Assembly: GCA_027314915.1 (NCBI GenBank)
Contig: DAHUZZ010000002.1
Span: 1-64,000, forward strand
DNA length: 64,000 bases
DNA from: Thermoplasmata archaeon
GTDB taxonomy: Archaea; Thermoplasmatota; Thermoplasmata; Lutacidiplasmatales; UBA184
Reading direction: 5' to 3'
Shown: positions 46,276 to 55,295 of the stretch, piece by piece
Layout of the letters: every line of letters starts with the position of its first letter
How positions within the stretch are numbered: position 1 is the first letter of the stretch
Made by a program: the position numbers and the translations under genes
Notes under the pieces: model-generated
The model's database searches: none
Told to the model about the DNA's origin: nothing
The model's input: the letters and a program-made list of their open reading frames with translations, nothing else

Positions 46276-46965
46276 CTAGTCCGGGCCGCGGCCCCGCCGA
46301 TCGGAACGGTACCGGCCGCCCCGACGGGCCTCGTACCGCGGGGGACCCCGGCGTCCGCCCTGGGGCCGGTATCCCGATCGCCCCCCGCCGTACTCTCCGC
46401 GCTCGCCCCGGTCGCGCCGGGGCGGCAGGACGAACTTGTTCCCGCAGGAGGCGCACTCGCCCTGCACCATCCCGTCCGAGAGGGTCGTGAACGAGAGGGG
46501 TCCTCCGCATTCCCGGCACGGGCGGGTCCGCGCGGGTCCCCCGGGACCGTCCCGGGACTCGCGCTCCTCGCGCCGCGGACCGGGCCGCTCGGCGCGTTCG
46601 CGGTCGGAGCCCGGCCGCTCGGCGCGCTCGCGGTCGGAGCCCGGCCGCTCGAGCACGAACCGCTGGACCGAATTGCAGGAGGGGCACACCGCCTCGATCG
46701 AGTCCCCCGCCCCCAGGCTCAGCTCGAGGTCCGCCCCGCAGTTCTTGCACGGCAGACCGACCTCCTCCTCCGCGTCCTCCGCGTCCTCCGCCCCCGCCCC
46801 TTCCGGGGCCGCCGCTGGGGGGGCGCCGGCGGGGACCGGGATCACCTCCTCGGTCCTCAGGAAGGTGAAATCCTGTCCGCAATGGCCACAATGGCCATTC
46901 TTCAACGTCGCCGGGCGGGTCGCATACTCGATCTCCGAACCACAGTCAGGGCACGATTCGCTCAC
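46276..46965 (-). CDS. Multi-zinc-ribbon protein with low-complexity Arg/Glu repeats
   Basis: Four CxxC pairs and repeats 'GSDRERAERP'. Confidence 0.65.
   Translation of the reverse strand: MSESCPDCGSEIEYATRPATLKNGHCGHCGQDFTFLRTEEVIPVPAGAPPAAAPEGAGAEDAEDAEEEVGLPCKNCGADLELSLGAGDSIEAVCPSCNSVQRFVLERPGSDRERAERPGSDRERAERPGPRREERESRDGPGGPARTRPCRECGGPLSFTTLSDGMVQGECASCGNKFVLPPRRDRGERGEYGGGRSGYRPQGGRRGPPRYEARRGGRYRSDRRGRGPD
46582..46650. repeat. Short 30-bp tandem repeat within zinc-ribbon gene (about 2.3 copies)
   Basis: 'gggccgctcggcgcgttcgcggtcggagcc' repeated with one mismatch. Confidence 0.7.
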
Positions 46966-47285
46966 GTAGCACCGGCCGAACAGGCCGGCGGGCCTACTTT
47001 AGCTGCGGCATGCCCCCCGGGCGCGCTCGCGCGGGGCCGCCCCGGCACGACGGAGGCCGCCGATGAGCTTAGGAACCGGGTCCCGCTGGGGGACCGGGAT
47101 CCGGGATGCCGGCGCAGCGAAGGTCGAGGTCGAAGCGGTCACCGGCGCGGAGATCCCCGGCCGCGCGGAGGCCCGTCCGGAGGTCGAGGAGCTCCCCCTC
47201 CCGTCGAGCCGCGGCCCCGCGACCGCCCGGCACCCGGCCGCGTCCGGGGACCCGACGCCGCACGGAGCCCGCCCCCCGGGGACGC

Positions 47286-47753
47286 GTGGCGAGCGCCCGG
47301 TCCCGTGCCGCGGTCGACCTGCTGGAGGACCTCGCGGCCGAGTTCGAGGAGGCCGGTGAGCACGTCGCGGGCCAGCCCGAGTTCGGGGAGCTGCACCTTG
47401 CACCCGTCCGACTCCTGGGGCTCGAGCAGCTGATCCCCGGCGCGGTCGGCTGGGGCCGGGAGCTCACCCACCGTCGGGACCCGCTCCGCCCGGGGCCATC
47501 GGACGGCGGCGCGCAGCGCGCCGGGTGGGTCTACCTCATCGTGCGCCCCGCTCCGCCGTCGAACCGCGGCCGGGCCGAGCCGGGCTCGCCGCTGCGCGGG
47601 ATCCGGTGGGAGGAACTCGCCTTCGCCGCCGAGTGCAAGGGGATCCCGAACGCGATCGTGGCCGCCACGTCGGAGGACGCGGAGGCGACGCCCGTCGTCC
47701 GAAAGTTCGCGGAAGGGCTCCTGGGCGAGCTCGAGACCGAGAGCGCACCGTAG
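47286..47753 (+). CDS. Hypothetical protein (start uncertain)
   Basis: ORF only. Confidence 0.4.
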   Translation: MASARSRAAVDLLEDLAAEFEEAGEHVAGQPEFGELHLAPVRLLGLEQLIPGAVGWGRELTHRRDPLRPGPSDGGAQRAGWVYLIVRPAPPSNRGRAEPGSPLRGIRWEELAFAAECKGIPNAIVAATSEDAEATPVVRKFAEGLLGELETESAP

Positions 47754-47760
47754 GGCCGGG

Positions 47761-47952
47761 CTAGTTGGCCCGGGCCCGCGCGAGCCGGCTCCACGCGAGC
47801 CGACCGGGCCGTAGCGTCTCGTGGCGCCGGCACTGCCGACAGAAGATCACCTGCTCGCCGCCCTGCCCGGAGAGCTCGGGCGTGGCGAGATGCTCCTCCG
47901 GCGCGTGTCGACACGAGCGTTCGGCGCACGGAAGGTTCCAGCTGCGATCCAT
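47761..47952 (-). CDS. Small zinc-binding protein
   Basis: Four Cys in CxxxxC/CxxC-like arrangement ('FCRQCRRHE'). Confidence 0.45.
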   Translation of the reverse strand: MDRSWNLPCAERSCRHAPEEHLATPELSGQGGEQVIFCRQCRRHETLRPGRLAWSRLARARAN

Positions 47953-48117
47953 CGACGCGTCTCCGGGGAGGAATAGAACACGCGCGTCCTGGTTCTTAAA
48001 CCCCGTCTATGCGCATGGATACATGGCTCTACCGCCCGGGCGGCCCGGCGCTCCCGCGGGTCATCGCGTCGGCGGGCGCGCTCCGAACTCCTTATGCTCG
48101 GCCGGGATGGCCGCGCC

Positions 48118-48789
48118 ATGGACGCGCTCCCGGAGCTGTTCGGCTACGACCTGAGCCACTACGTGGTCGCCGCGGAACGGATCCTCGCCTACAAGCGGAT
48201 CCCGCACCGCCGGGTGCCGGTCTCCTACTACGACAAGCGGGAGCTCCTGCGGAGGACCGGGCAGGACTACGTCCCGGCCCTCGTCTGGGACGGCCGGGTC
48301 GTTCCCTGGAAGGAGATCCCCGAGTTCCTCGAGGCCCGGCAGCCCGACCCGACGATCTTCCCTCCGGGGCTCGGCCCGGCGGCCCGGGTGATCGAGAACT
48401 GGGGCCACCAGGTGGTCGAGGAGCGGGTCTGGCGGTTCGTGGTCCCGGAGGCGGTCCGGACCTTTTCTGACGAGGTCGAGCGATGGGTGTTCGAGGAGCT
48501 GCAGCGACGCGCCCGGGGCCCGCTCGAGCTGCTCGCGGCGCGCCGGGAGGAGTTCCGTGCGGAGATGAACGAGCACCTCCGCCTCATCGAAGGGCTGCTC
48601 GACGGCCGGGAGTACCTCCTCGGCCCGGCGAGCCTCGCGGACTTCGGGGTCTTCGGGAGCCTCTCGCCGCTCCGGTACGTGGGGGAGGAGATCCCCCGGG
48701 AGTTCCCCCGGCTCGGCGCGTGGTACGATCGCATCGCCCGGATCCCCTCGACGGCACGGGAGCCTCCGGCGCCGCGCGGCCCGGCGTAG
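48118..48789 (+). CDS. Glutathione S-transferase-fold protein
   Basis: Thioredoxin-like N-terminus 'ELFGYDLSHYVVAAERILAYKRIPHRRVPV' with 'VPALVWDGRVVPWKEIPEFLEAR' and GST_C-like 'EYLLGPASLADFGVFGSLSPL'. Confidence 0.7.
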   Translation: MDALPELFGYDLSHYVVAAERILAYKRIPHRRVPVSYYDKRELLRRTGQDYVPALVWDGRVVPWKEIPEFLEARQPDPTIFPPGLGPAARVIENWGHQVVEERVWRFVVPEAVRTFSDEVERWVFEELQRRARGPLELLAARREEFRAEMNEHLRLIEGLLDGREYLLGPASLADFGVFGSLSPLRYVGEEIPREFPRLGAWYDRIARIPSTAREPPAPRGPA

Positions 48790-48793
48790 CGCG

Positions 48794-50413
48794 TCAGGAC
48801 GGCATCTCGGCGAAGAGCCGATCCACCCCGCGGCGCGCCGACCAGAACCCGAGCCCGATCACCACGGTCGCGAGGAGCGCGCCGAAGAGGAGGAAGTCGA
48901 GCCCGATCGCCCCCAGGGCAGGGTCCCCGATCGCGAAGGCGAGCGGGCCGACCGTGAGCAGGAGCACGAACATCCCGCCCAGGCTCGCCGCGAGCATCGC
49001 GGTCGGCCGGAGGTACTGCGGCCGGGGGCGTTCCTGGAAGTCGGAGTACCGCGCGGCGAAGGCGAGGCCGAGGAAGGTCGACTCCGCGACCGCGGCGAGG
49101 GCGCTCGCCCCGGTGCCGATCGTCGTCGGGAGATCGAGCCCCATGCGCAGCGAGACGGCACCGGTGAGGACGACGGCGAACGTCCCGGCCAGGAGCAGGA
49201 CCAGGCCGGCCTTGGCCCGGAAGACGCTGCGCGGCGGTACCGGGTTCGCGTAGAGGTTGAGCACGCCGCGGCGCTCCTGGCCGAGGCTCGTCGTGCTCAG
49301 GAAGAGCGCGAAGAGCCCCGCGACCATCCCGCCCCAGAGCACCGCCCCCGGGACGCTGGAGGGGCCGGCCCCCGGGTCCAGGCCCAGGAGCCCGACCGCG
49401 CCGAGGACGAGCGGGAGCAGCAGGAACGGGGTCATCTCGCGGCGGCGGAGGAGCCCCTGGAGGTCCTTGCCGACCAGGGAGGCCTCGAGCGGCCCGAAGC
49501 CGAACCGGCGCAGCCAGGGGTGCGAGGCGCCGTACTCGTGGGGCGAGAGCTTGAGCTCGGGGGCCACGGGGTTCCAGTACCGCGCCCTGAGCCGGACCGC
49601 GGCGGCGAGCAGCAGCGCCGAGAGCGCCACCGTCGCGGCCGCGAAGACCGCGCCGCTCAGGAGGTCGCCGCGACCGGCCGCCTCCACGCTGTGGGTCCCC
49701 CAGAGGATCGGGATCACGGCGGTCCACGTCCCGTTCAGCCCGGAGGTCCCGACCACGTCGTACAGGAGCACGGGATTGAAGGCGAACTGGAGCGCGAGGA
49801 GCATCACGAGCACCCCGACGATCCGGAGCGCGAGGGAGACCCGGGCCGCCCGGCCGGCGACGACGGCGCTCACCCGCTGGGTGACCGCCCGGATCATCTC
49901 GATGAGGAATCCGCCCTCGAGGAGGCCGAGGACCCCGAGACCGGCCGCGAGGAGGTAGGTGAGGTACTCGCCGGTCGCGACGGCGATCGCCGCGCCCGCC
50001 CCCAGGGCGAGGGCGAGGGAGAGGGAGTAGGAGAAGGCGATGGCGAAGGTCGAGGCGAGGACGTACTCGATGGGACGGAGCGGGAGCCAGTTGACCGCAT
50101 CGCTGCTCGCGAACCGTGCCGTGGTCGTGAGCTCGAACATCACGCCGGCGACGAGCACGAGCCCCACGGCGATCGCCGGGATCAGCGGGAGGACGAGGCC
50201 GGCCGCGAGGGCTCCGAACCCCGGCTGGATCGAGGCGAGGCCGTCGACCACCCAGAGGGTGAACCCGAAGGCGGCCAGGGCGGCCACGACGTCGAGGACG
50301 AGGAGCGCGACGCCCCGGCCGAGGAAGCTGTGCGGGTTGCTGCTCGCGCGCCCGCTCCGGAGCTGGGAGGCCACCAGCACCTCGGCCATGCGGCGGATCC
50401 GGTGGAGGTCCAT
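48794..50413 (-). CDS. ABC transporter permease (large polytopic)
   Basis: About 12 hydrophobic segments; downstream of the ATPase gene. Confidence 0.7.
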   Translation of the reverse strand: MDLHRIRRMAEVLVASQLRSGRASSNPHSFLGRGVALLVLDVVAALAAFGFTLWVVDGLASIQPGFGALAAGLVLPLIPAIAVGLVLVAGVMFELTTTARFASSDAVNWLPLRPIEYVLASTFAIAFSYSLSLALALGAGAAIAVATGEYLTYLLAAGLGVLGLLEGGFLIEMIRAVTQRVSAVVAGRAARVSLALRIVGVLVMLLALQFAFNPVLLYDVVGTSGLNGTWTAVIPILWGTHSVEAAGRGDLLSGAVFAAATVALSALLLAAAVRLRARYWNPVAPELKLSPHEYGASHPWLRRFGFGPLEASLVGKDLQGLLRRREMTPFLLLPLVLGAVGLLGLDPGAGPSSVPGAVLWGGMVAGLFALFLSTTSLGQERRGVLNLYANPVPPRSVFRAKAGLVLLLAGTFAVVLTGAVSLRMGLDLPTTIGTGASALAAVAESTFLGLAFAARYSDFQERPRPQYLRPTAMLAASLGGMFVLLLTVGPLAFAIGDPALGAIGLDFLLFGALLATVVIGLGFWSARRGVDRLFAEMPS

Positions 50414-50425
50414 GGTACTGCGAGG

Positions 50426-51289
50426 TTAGGGGGAGAGCCCCCGGACCACCTCGGGGAGATCGCCGGTACCCGTGAGCGTGAGGAAGAGCTCCTCGAGGCC
50501 GACGGCCGCCGTCCCGCCCCGGGCCCGGAGCGCGGCCATGGTGTCCTCGGCGCGGACCTGCCCGCGGTCCAGGATCACGATCCGGTCGCAGATCGCGTCC
50601 GCGATCTCGAGCACGTGGGTGCTGAAGAGGACCCCCACGCCCTCGCCGGTGAGCCGGCGGAGGAGGTCCTTCACGATGCGCGCGGAGCGGGGGTCGAAGC
50701 CGTTCAGCGCCTCGTCGAGGATCAGGAGCCGTGGACGGTGGATGAGCGCGGCCGTCAGGGCGACCTTCTGCTTCATCCCGTGCGAATAGCCGCTGATGAG
50801 GGCGTCCTCGTGCCCCACGAGCTCGAGCGCGTGGAGGAACGGTTCGATCCGGGCCCTCCGCACCCCGGGCTCCATCCCGTAGAGGTCGGCGATGAAATCG
50901 AGATACTCGGCCCCCGTGAGGAACTCGTAGAGGGCCGGGGTCTCCGGCACGAACCCCACCTCCCGCCGGATCTCGACCGCCTGGTCCCGCACCTCCCGGC
51001 CGAACACCCGGATCGACCCGGCCTCGGGCCGAAGGATGCCGAGGATCGCCTTCATCATCGTCGACTTGCCCGCGCCGTTCGGGCCGAGCAACCCGACGAT
51101 CTGGCCGGCGGGGACCCGGAAGCTGACGTCGGAGAGCGCCCGCACCGGCCCGAAGAGCTTGGTGACGTGCTCGACCTCGAGGGCGACCGTCCCGGGGACG
51201 GACGGCCCGGGGGGTACCCCCGAGGAGGGGAGGGGCAGCGGCGTCGGCCGCAGCGGCTCCCCGGAAGGATAGGAAGCGAGCGGTTCCAT
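50426..51289 (-). CDS. ABC transporter ATP-binding protein (start inferred at 51289; longer track ORF is an artifact)
   Basis: 'GLLGPNGAGKSTMMKAILGIL', 'YSHGMKQKVALTAALIHRPRLLILDEALNGFDP'. Confidence 0.93.
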   Translation of the reverse strand: MEPLASYPSGEPLRPTPLPLPSSGVPPGPSVPGTVALEVEHVTKLFGPVRALSDVSFRVPAGQIVGLLGPNGAGKSTMMKAILGILRPEAGSIRVFGREVRDQAVEIRREVGFVPETPALYEFLTGAEYLDFIADLYGMEPGVRRARIEPFLHALELVGHEDALISGYSHGMKQKVALTAALIHRPRLLILDEALNGFDPRSARIVKDLLRRLTGEGVGVLFSTHVLEIADAICDRIVILDRGQVRAEDTMAALRARGGTAAVGLEELFLTLTGTGDLPEVVRGLSP

Positions 51290-51388
51290 GGGGACTACCC
51301 GGGAAGATAGCGGCCGTCCCTCATCTGCTCTCCGCACCGGGCGACCGACGGGCGCGGGGTTAAGCGGCGACGCCGTCGTGGTCGCCCC

Positions 51389-52681
51389 GTGACCCCCGCG
51401 GAGGCTCCCCCGCGTCCCCCGGGGCCCGACCCGCCGCCCGCGGGGCCTCCCGCGGGCGCGCGCTCGGCGTTCCGGGGAACGGCGGGGCGCGCCACCCTGG
51501 CGCTCATCGCGCTCCGGGTCCTGTACGCGTTCAACTGGTTCGACGTCGGGCCCGGGCTGCCGGCGATCGGCGTCGAGTTCGGGATCGGGAGCGTCGGCTG
51601 GGGGCTCCTGCTCGCCGCCTTCTTCGCCGGGGCCGGCGCGTTGCAGATCCCCGCCGGGCTCCTCGCGCGTCGTTGGGGGACCCGGAGCGTCGCGCTCGGG
51701 GGGGCCGTGGTGCTCGGGGGAGCCGTCCTCGCGTCGAGCCTCGCGCCCTCCTTCCTCGCGCTCGTGGCCCTGCGCGCCGTCGCCGGCGCGGGCGCCGGCC
51801 TGTTCTTCTCCCCCGCCATCGCGCTCGTCACGACGCTCCACGCCGAAGGGCGGCGCGGCGTGCCCGTCGGGGTGTTCAGCTCGGCCTACACTGTCGGCGC
51901 GGGGCTCGGGCTCTTCGCGGGGGCGCTGCTCCTGGGGCCGCTCGGCTGGCGCGGACTGCTCGCGCTCGGCGGCATCCTGACGCTGGGCCTCGTTCCGGTG
52001 GCCCTCTGGTTCGTACCGCGCTGGGCCGGCGCGCCGCCCCCCGCCGGTGCCCGGCCGGCGCCGGGGATCCCCCGGGCGCTCACCTCGCGGAGCCTGTGGG
52101 TGCTCGGCCTCTCGTTCATCGGGCTCGAGGGCGCCTCGCTCTCGGCGGGGCAGTACTTCGTTCCGTACGCCGAGGCGGCCCGGGCCTGGAGCCCCGCGCT
52201 GGCCGGCGGGATCGCGGCGCTCTTCGTCTTCCCGAGCTTCTTCGGCGGGCCGATCGGCGGGGGGCTGACCGAGCGCTTCGCGAACCGGCGGACCCAGCTC
52301 GCGGTCTTCACCGCGGTCCCCGCGGCGCTCCTGCTCGCGATCCCCTTCGTCGGGCTGGGCGCGATCGCCGCCATCGGGAGCCTCTTCGCCTTCGCCTTCG
52401 GCATGGTCTACGCGATCATGTATGTCCTGCCGCCCTACCTGCCCGGGTTCCGCCGGGATGAGCTGTCGCTCGCGATCGGCATGTTCAACGGGATCCAGCT
52501 CGCGGGGGGCGCGCTGGTGGCGTCGATCGCCGGCTGGGCGGTCGACGTGTACGGGTACAGCTCGCTCTGGTGGGTCCTCGGGGGCGGGGCGATCGCCACC
52601 CTCGTGCTGCTGCCGCTCTTCCCCGTGACGGGCCGCACGGTCCCGCCCTCCCCCGACAGGGCCTCGGCGGGCCCGGCGTAG
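51389..52681 (+). CDS. Major facilitator superfamily transporter
   Basis: 12-TM pattern; 'GLLARRWGTRSVALGGAVVLGGAVLASS'. Confidence 0.85.
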   Translation: MTPAEAPPRPPGPDPPPAGPPAGARSAFRGTAGRATLALIALRVLYAFNWFDVGPGLPAIGVEFGIGSVGWGLLLAAFFAGAGALQIPAGLLARRWGTRSVALGGAVVLGGAVLASSLAPSFLALVALRAVAGAGAGLFFSPAIALVTTLHAEGRRGVPVGVFSSAYTVGAGLGLFAGALLLGPLGWRGLLALGGILTLGLVPVALWFVPRWAGAPPPAGARPAPGIPRALTSRSLWVLGLSFIGLEGASLSAGQYFVPYAEAARAWSPALAGGIAALFVFPSFFGGPIGGGLTERFANRRTQLAVFTAVPAALLLAIPFVGLGAIAAIGSLFAFAFGMVYAIMYVLPPYLPGFRRDELSLAIGMFNGIQLAGGALVASIAGWAVDVYGYSSLWWVLGGGAIATLVLLPLFPVTGRTVPPSPDRASAGPA

Positions 52682-52720
52682 GGCGCGACCTATACGCCCC
52701 GCCGGGCTCCCCCGGAACGG

Positions 52721-53335
52721 ATGGAGGTCCTCCGCACCGTGCCCCCCGACCGCTCCTGCCGGGCCGGCACGCTCGACAACCCGCTGCGGCGCTGGCTCGC
52801 GCCAGCGGCCCGCGAGGTCGACCGGCTGGACCTCGCGCCCGGCCAGACGGTGGCGGATCTCGGGACCGGAGTGGGCTTCTACCTTCCCGAGATCGCGCGC
52901 CGCATCGCCCCCGGCGGGACGATCTACGCGGTCGACCCCGATCCGGAGAACCTCGAGGTGGCGAGGTCGCGGCCGGTGGCCGGCGTCCGGGCGGTCTTCC
53001 TCCGGGGCTCGGCGGCCCAGGCCCCCGAGATCCCGGACGGGTCCGTGGACCGGGTCCTGCTCTCGCTCGTCCTGTGCTGCATGTGGGACAAGGCCGGGGC
53101 GCTCGACACCGCCTGGAGGATCCTGCGGCCGGGGGGCCGCGCGCTCGTCACGTACCCCCGGGCGATGAAGATCGGCTCGCGGCGGCGCGCGCTCCGGGTC
53201 TCCGCGGAGCAGTGGGGCCTGCTCGTCCGACAGCACCCTTGGACCCAGCGGCCGGTCGATACCGGCCTCATCCTCCGCCGGAACCTGATCGAGCGCCCCC
53301 GGGCGGACGAGCCGGTCCCGGCACGCCAACCCTAA
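52721..53335 (+). CDS. SAM-dependent methyltransferase
   Basis: 'GQTVADLGTGVGFYLPEIARRIAPGGTIYAVDPDPENLEVARS'. Confidence 0.88.
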   Translation: MEVLRTVPPDRSCRAGTLDNPLRRWLAPAAREVDRLDLAPGQTVADLGTGVGFYLPEIARRIAPGGTIYAVDPDPENLEVARSRPVAGVRAVFLRGSAAQAPEIPDGSVDRVLLSLVLCCMWDKAGALDTAWRILRPGGRALVTYPRAMKIGSRRRALRVSAEQWGLLVRQHPWTQRPVDTGLILRRNLIERPRADEPVPARQP

Positions 53336-53360
53336 AGCGGCCCTACCGGTCGGCGGGGAC

Positions 53361-54059
53361 GTGTCGGAGCCGGCCTCCGCCGACCGACCCCCGTACGCGC
53401 GGTACGACTTCCACAGCCATACCTACCTCACCGACGGGAACACCTCGGCGACGGCGATGTGGAGGTACGCCCTCCAGCTCCGGCACGAGGTGCTCGCCAT
53501 CACCGATCACCTCGGCACCGAGGACCCGGCACCGCTCCTCGCCCGGCTGAGGTCGGAAGCGCGGGCCTGGGAGGACTCGCCGCTGATCCCGCTCATCGGG
53601 GTGGAGGTGACGCATGTGCCCCCCCGCAAGGTGCCCGAGGCGGTCCGGGCGGCCCGCCGGGCCGGGGCGGAGGTGGTCATCGTCCACGGAGAGACCCTGG
53701 CGGAGCAGGTCCTGCCGGGGACCAACCGCGCGGCGCTCGAGCTCGGCGAGGTCGACATCCTCGCCCACCCGGGGCTCCTCACCCCGGAAGAGGCGGAGCT
53801 CGCCCGCGCCCACGGTACGATCCTCGAGCTGAGCGGCCAGCGGGCCCACGCGCTCGCGAACGGCCACATCGCCCGGCTCGCGCTCGCGGCCGGGGCCCCC
53901 CTCGCGGTCGACTCCGACGCCCACGCCCCGGAGCAACTGCTGCCGGCCGAGCTCGCGCGCAAGGTCGCCCTGGGCGCAGGTCTGCCCGAGGACCGGCTCC
54001 GCGCCGTGCTCGAGGACGCGCCCCGCGCGCTGCTGAAGCGCGTGCGACGGAACCCCTAG
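53361..54059 (+). CDS. PHP-domain phosphoesterase (histidinol-phosphatase-like)
   Basis: 'YDFHSHTYLTDGNTS', 'LAITDHLGTED', 'GVEVTHVPPR', 'DILAHPGLLTPEEAELA', 'VDSDAHAPEQL'. Confidence 0.88.
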   Translation: MSEPASADRPPYARYDFHSHTYLTDGNTSATAMWRYALQLRHEVLAITDHLGTEDPAPLLARLRSEARAWEDSPLIPLIGVEVTHVPPRKVPEAVRAARRAGAEVVIVHGETLAEQVLPGTNRAALELGEVDILAHPGLLTPEEAELARAHGTILELSGQRAHALANGHIARLALAAGAPLAVDSDAHAPEQLLPAELARKVALGAGLPEDRLRAVLEDAPRALLKRVRRNP

Positions 54060-54077
54060 GCGGGCCCGTCGCGCGCG

Positions 54078-54914
54078 CTACGCGCGGTGGGCGACGATCG
54101 CGCGCCCGGAGTCCAGCCGGCCGGCGAGCCCATGGTCCACGAGGAGCTCCGACGCGACGAGGGCGACCGGCCCGAGGGCGACCGCCCAGATCCGGGGATC
54201 CGTCGGGTCCTCCACGACGAGCAGGAGGCTCACGGCCAGCGCCACCACCAGGAGCGACTCGATGACCCGGGGCAGCCGCGGCCCGTTCGCCATGGCCAGG
54301 AAGAGCCCGCTCGCGACGAACGCGACCGCCTCGAGGAGCCCGGCGTCGACGAGGGGGCTCACGGGGAGCGACCGGAGCGCGAACCCGTCGCCCCCGGCGA
54401 GCAGCCGCGTTCCGGCGAAGAGGAGGAGCAGGAGCGACCCCAGGGCGGCCGCCCGGCCGTTGGCGAGCGCCCGCACCCCGTCGGGGTCGTAGAGCACGGC
54501 GCCGCCCCGGCGGAGCGGGAACGGGTAGGCGACGAGCCCTGCGAGCGCGAAGAGCGCGAGAGCGAACTCGCCCGTAAGATGCGGCCCGGCGACGTGCGGG
54601 ACGAGCCGGACGACCGCCACGACGAGGATCTGCACCAGGAAGAGGAGGGCCACGATCCGGCGGCACGCGTGGTTGATCCGGGCCAGGTCCCGCCGCGTGA
54701 GGACGACGTAGAGCATCGTCGCGCCGCCCGCCATGAGGAGGGCGTCCGCGGCGAGCAGGAGCAGCTCGGCCCAGCCCCCCGACCCCGTGGAGACGACCAG
54801 GTAGGCGACCGTGGGCGTGACCGTCAGGAAGGCGAGCGCCACCACGACGAACGCCGATTGCTTGGCGTAGGCGTAGGCCACCTTGCTCGTGACATCGTTC
54901 ATCCCCACGGACAT
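54078..54914 (-). CDS. Integral membrane protein, unknown function
   Basis: Seven to eight hydrophobic segments. Confidence 0.6.
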   Translation of the reverse strand: MSVGMNDVTSKVAYAYAKQSAFVVVALAFLTVTPTVAYLVVSTGSGGWAELLLLAADALLMAGGATMLYVVLTRRDLARINHACRRIVALLFLVQILVVAVVRLVPHVAGPHLTGEFALALFALAGLVAYPFPLRRGGAVLYDPDGVRALANGRAAALGSLLLLLFAGTRLLAGGDGFALRSLPVSPLVDAGLLEAVAFVASGLFLAMANGPRLPRVIESLLVVALAVSLLLVVEDPTDPRIWAVALGPVALVASELLVDHGLAGRLDSGRAIVAHRA

Positions 54915-54969
54915 CGGCCCCGCCTCCGACCGGGCCCGGGATTAAGAACTGACGGCTGGCGACCGGGGG

Positions 54970-55197
54970 CTACCGCGGCCGTCCGGCTTCGCCCGAGGCG
55001 AGGAGCTTGAGCCGGTCGCGTCGGGCGTCCCACCCCGTGTAGAGGAAGAGGAAGGCCATCACCAGGAGGAGCACCCCCGGGAACGCGAGGACCGGGGCCA
55101 GCGCGAGGGCGCCGAACACCGCCAGGCTCCCGAGGAAGAGCGCGCCCGCGGCCAGGCAGAGCGAGCCGCCGAGGAGGAAGATCGTCTCGTTGAGCAT
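54970..55197 (-). CDS. Small membrane protein
   Basis: Two hydrophobic segments in a 75 aa ORF. Confidence 0.5.
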   Translation of the reverse strand: MLNETIFLLGGSLCLAAGALFLGSLAVFGALALAPVLAFPGVLLLVMAFLFLYTGWDARRDRLKLLASGEAGRPR

Positions 55198-55295
55198 GCG
55201 GATCCCGGCCGCCCCGTAGGTCGCGCGTTCGACCCCCGTGGGGGCCCCCGGATTCGGCGGGAGGTCTATAAGGCCGCCCCCGGTCCGACCGACGG

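Noticed and set aside
51290-53329. N-terminal extension of ABC ATPase track ORF 50426..53329
   Set aside because: Overlaps the MFS and methyltransferase genes on the + strand; low-complexity; true start taken as 51289
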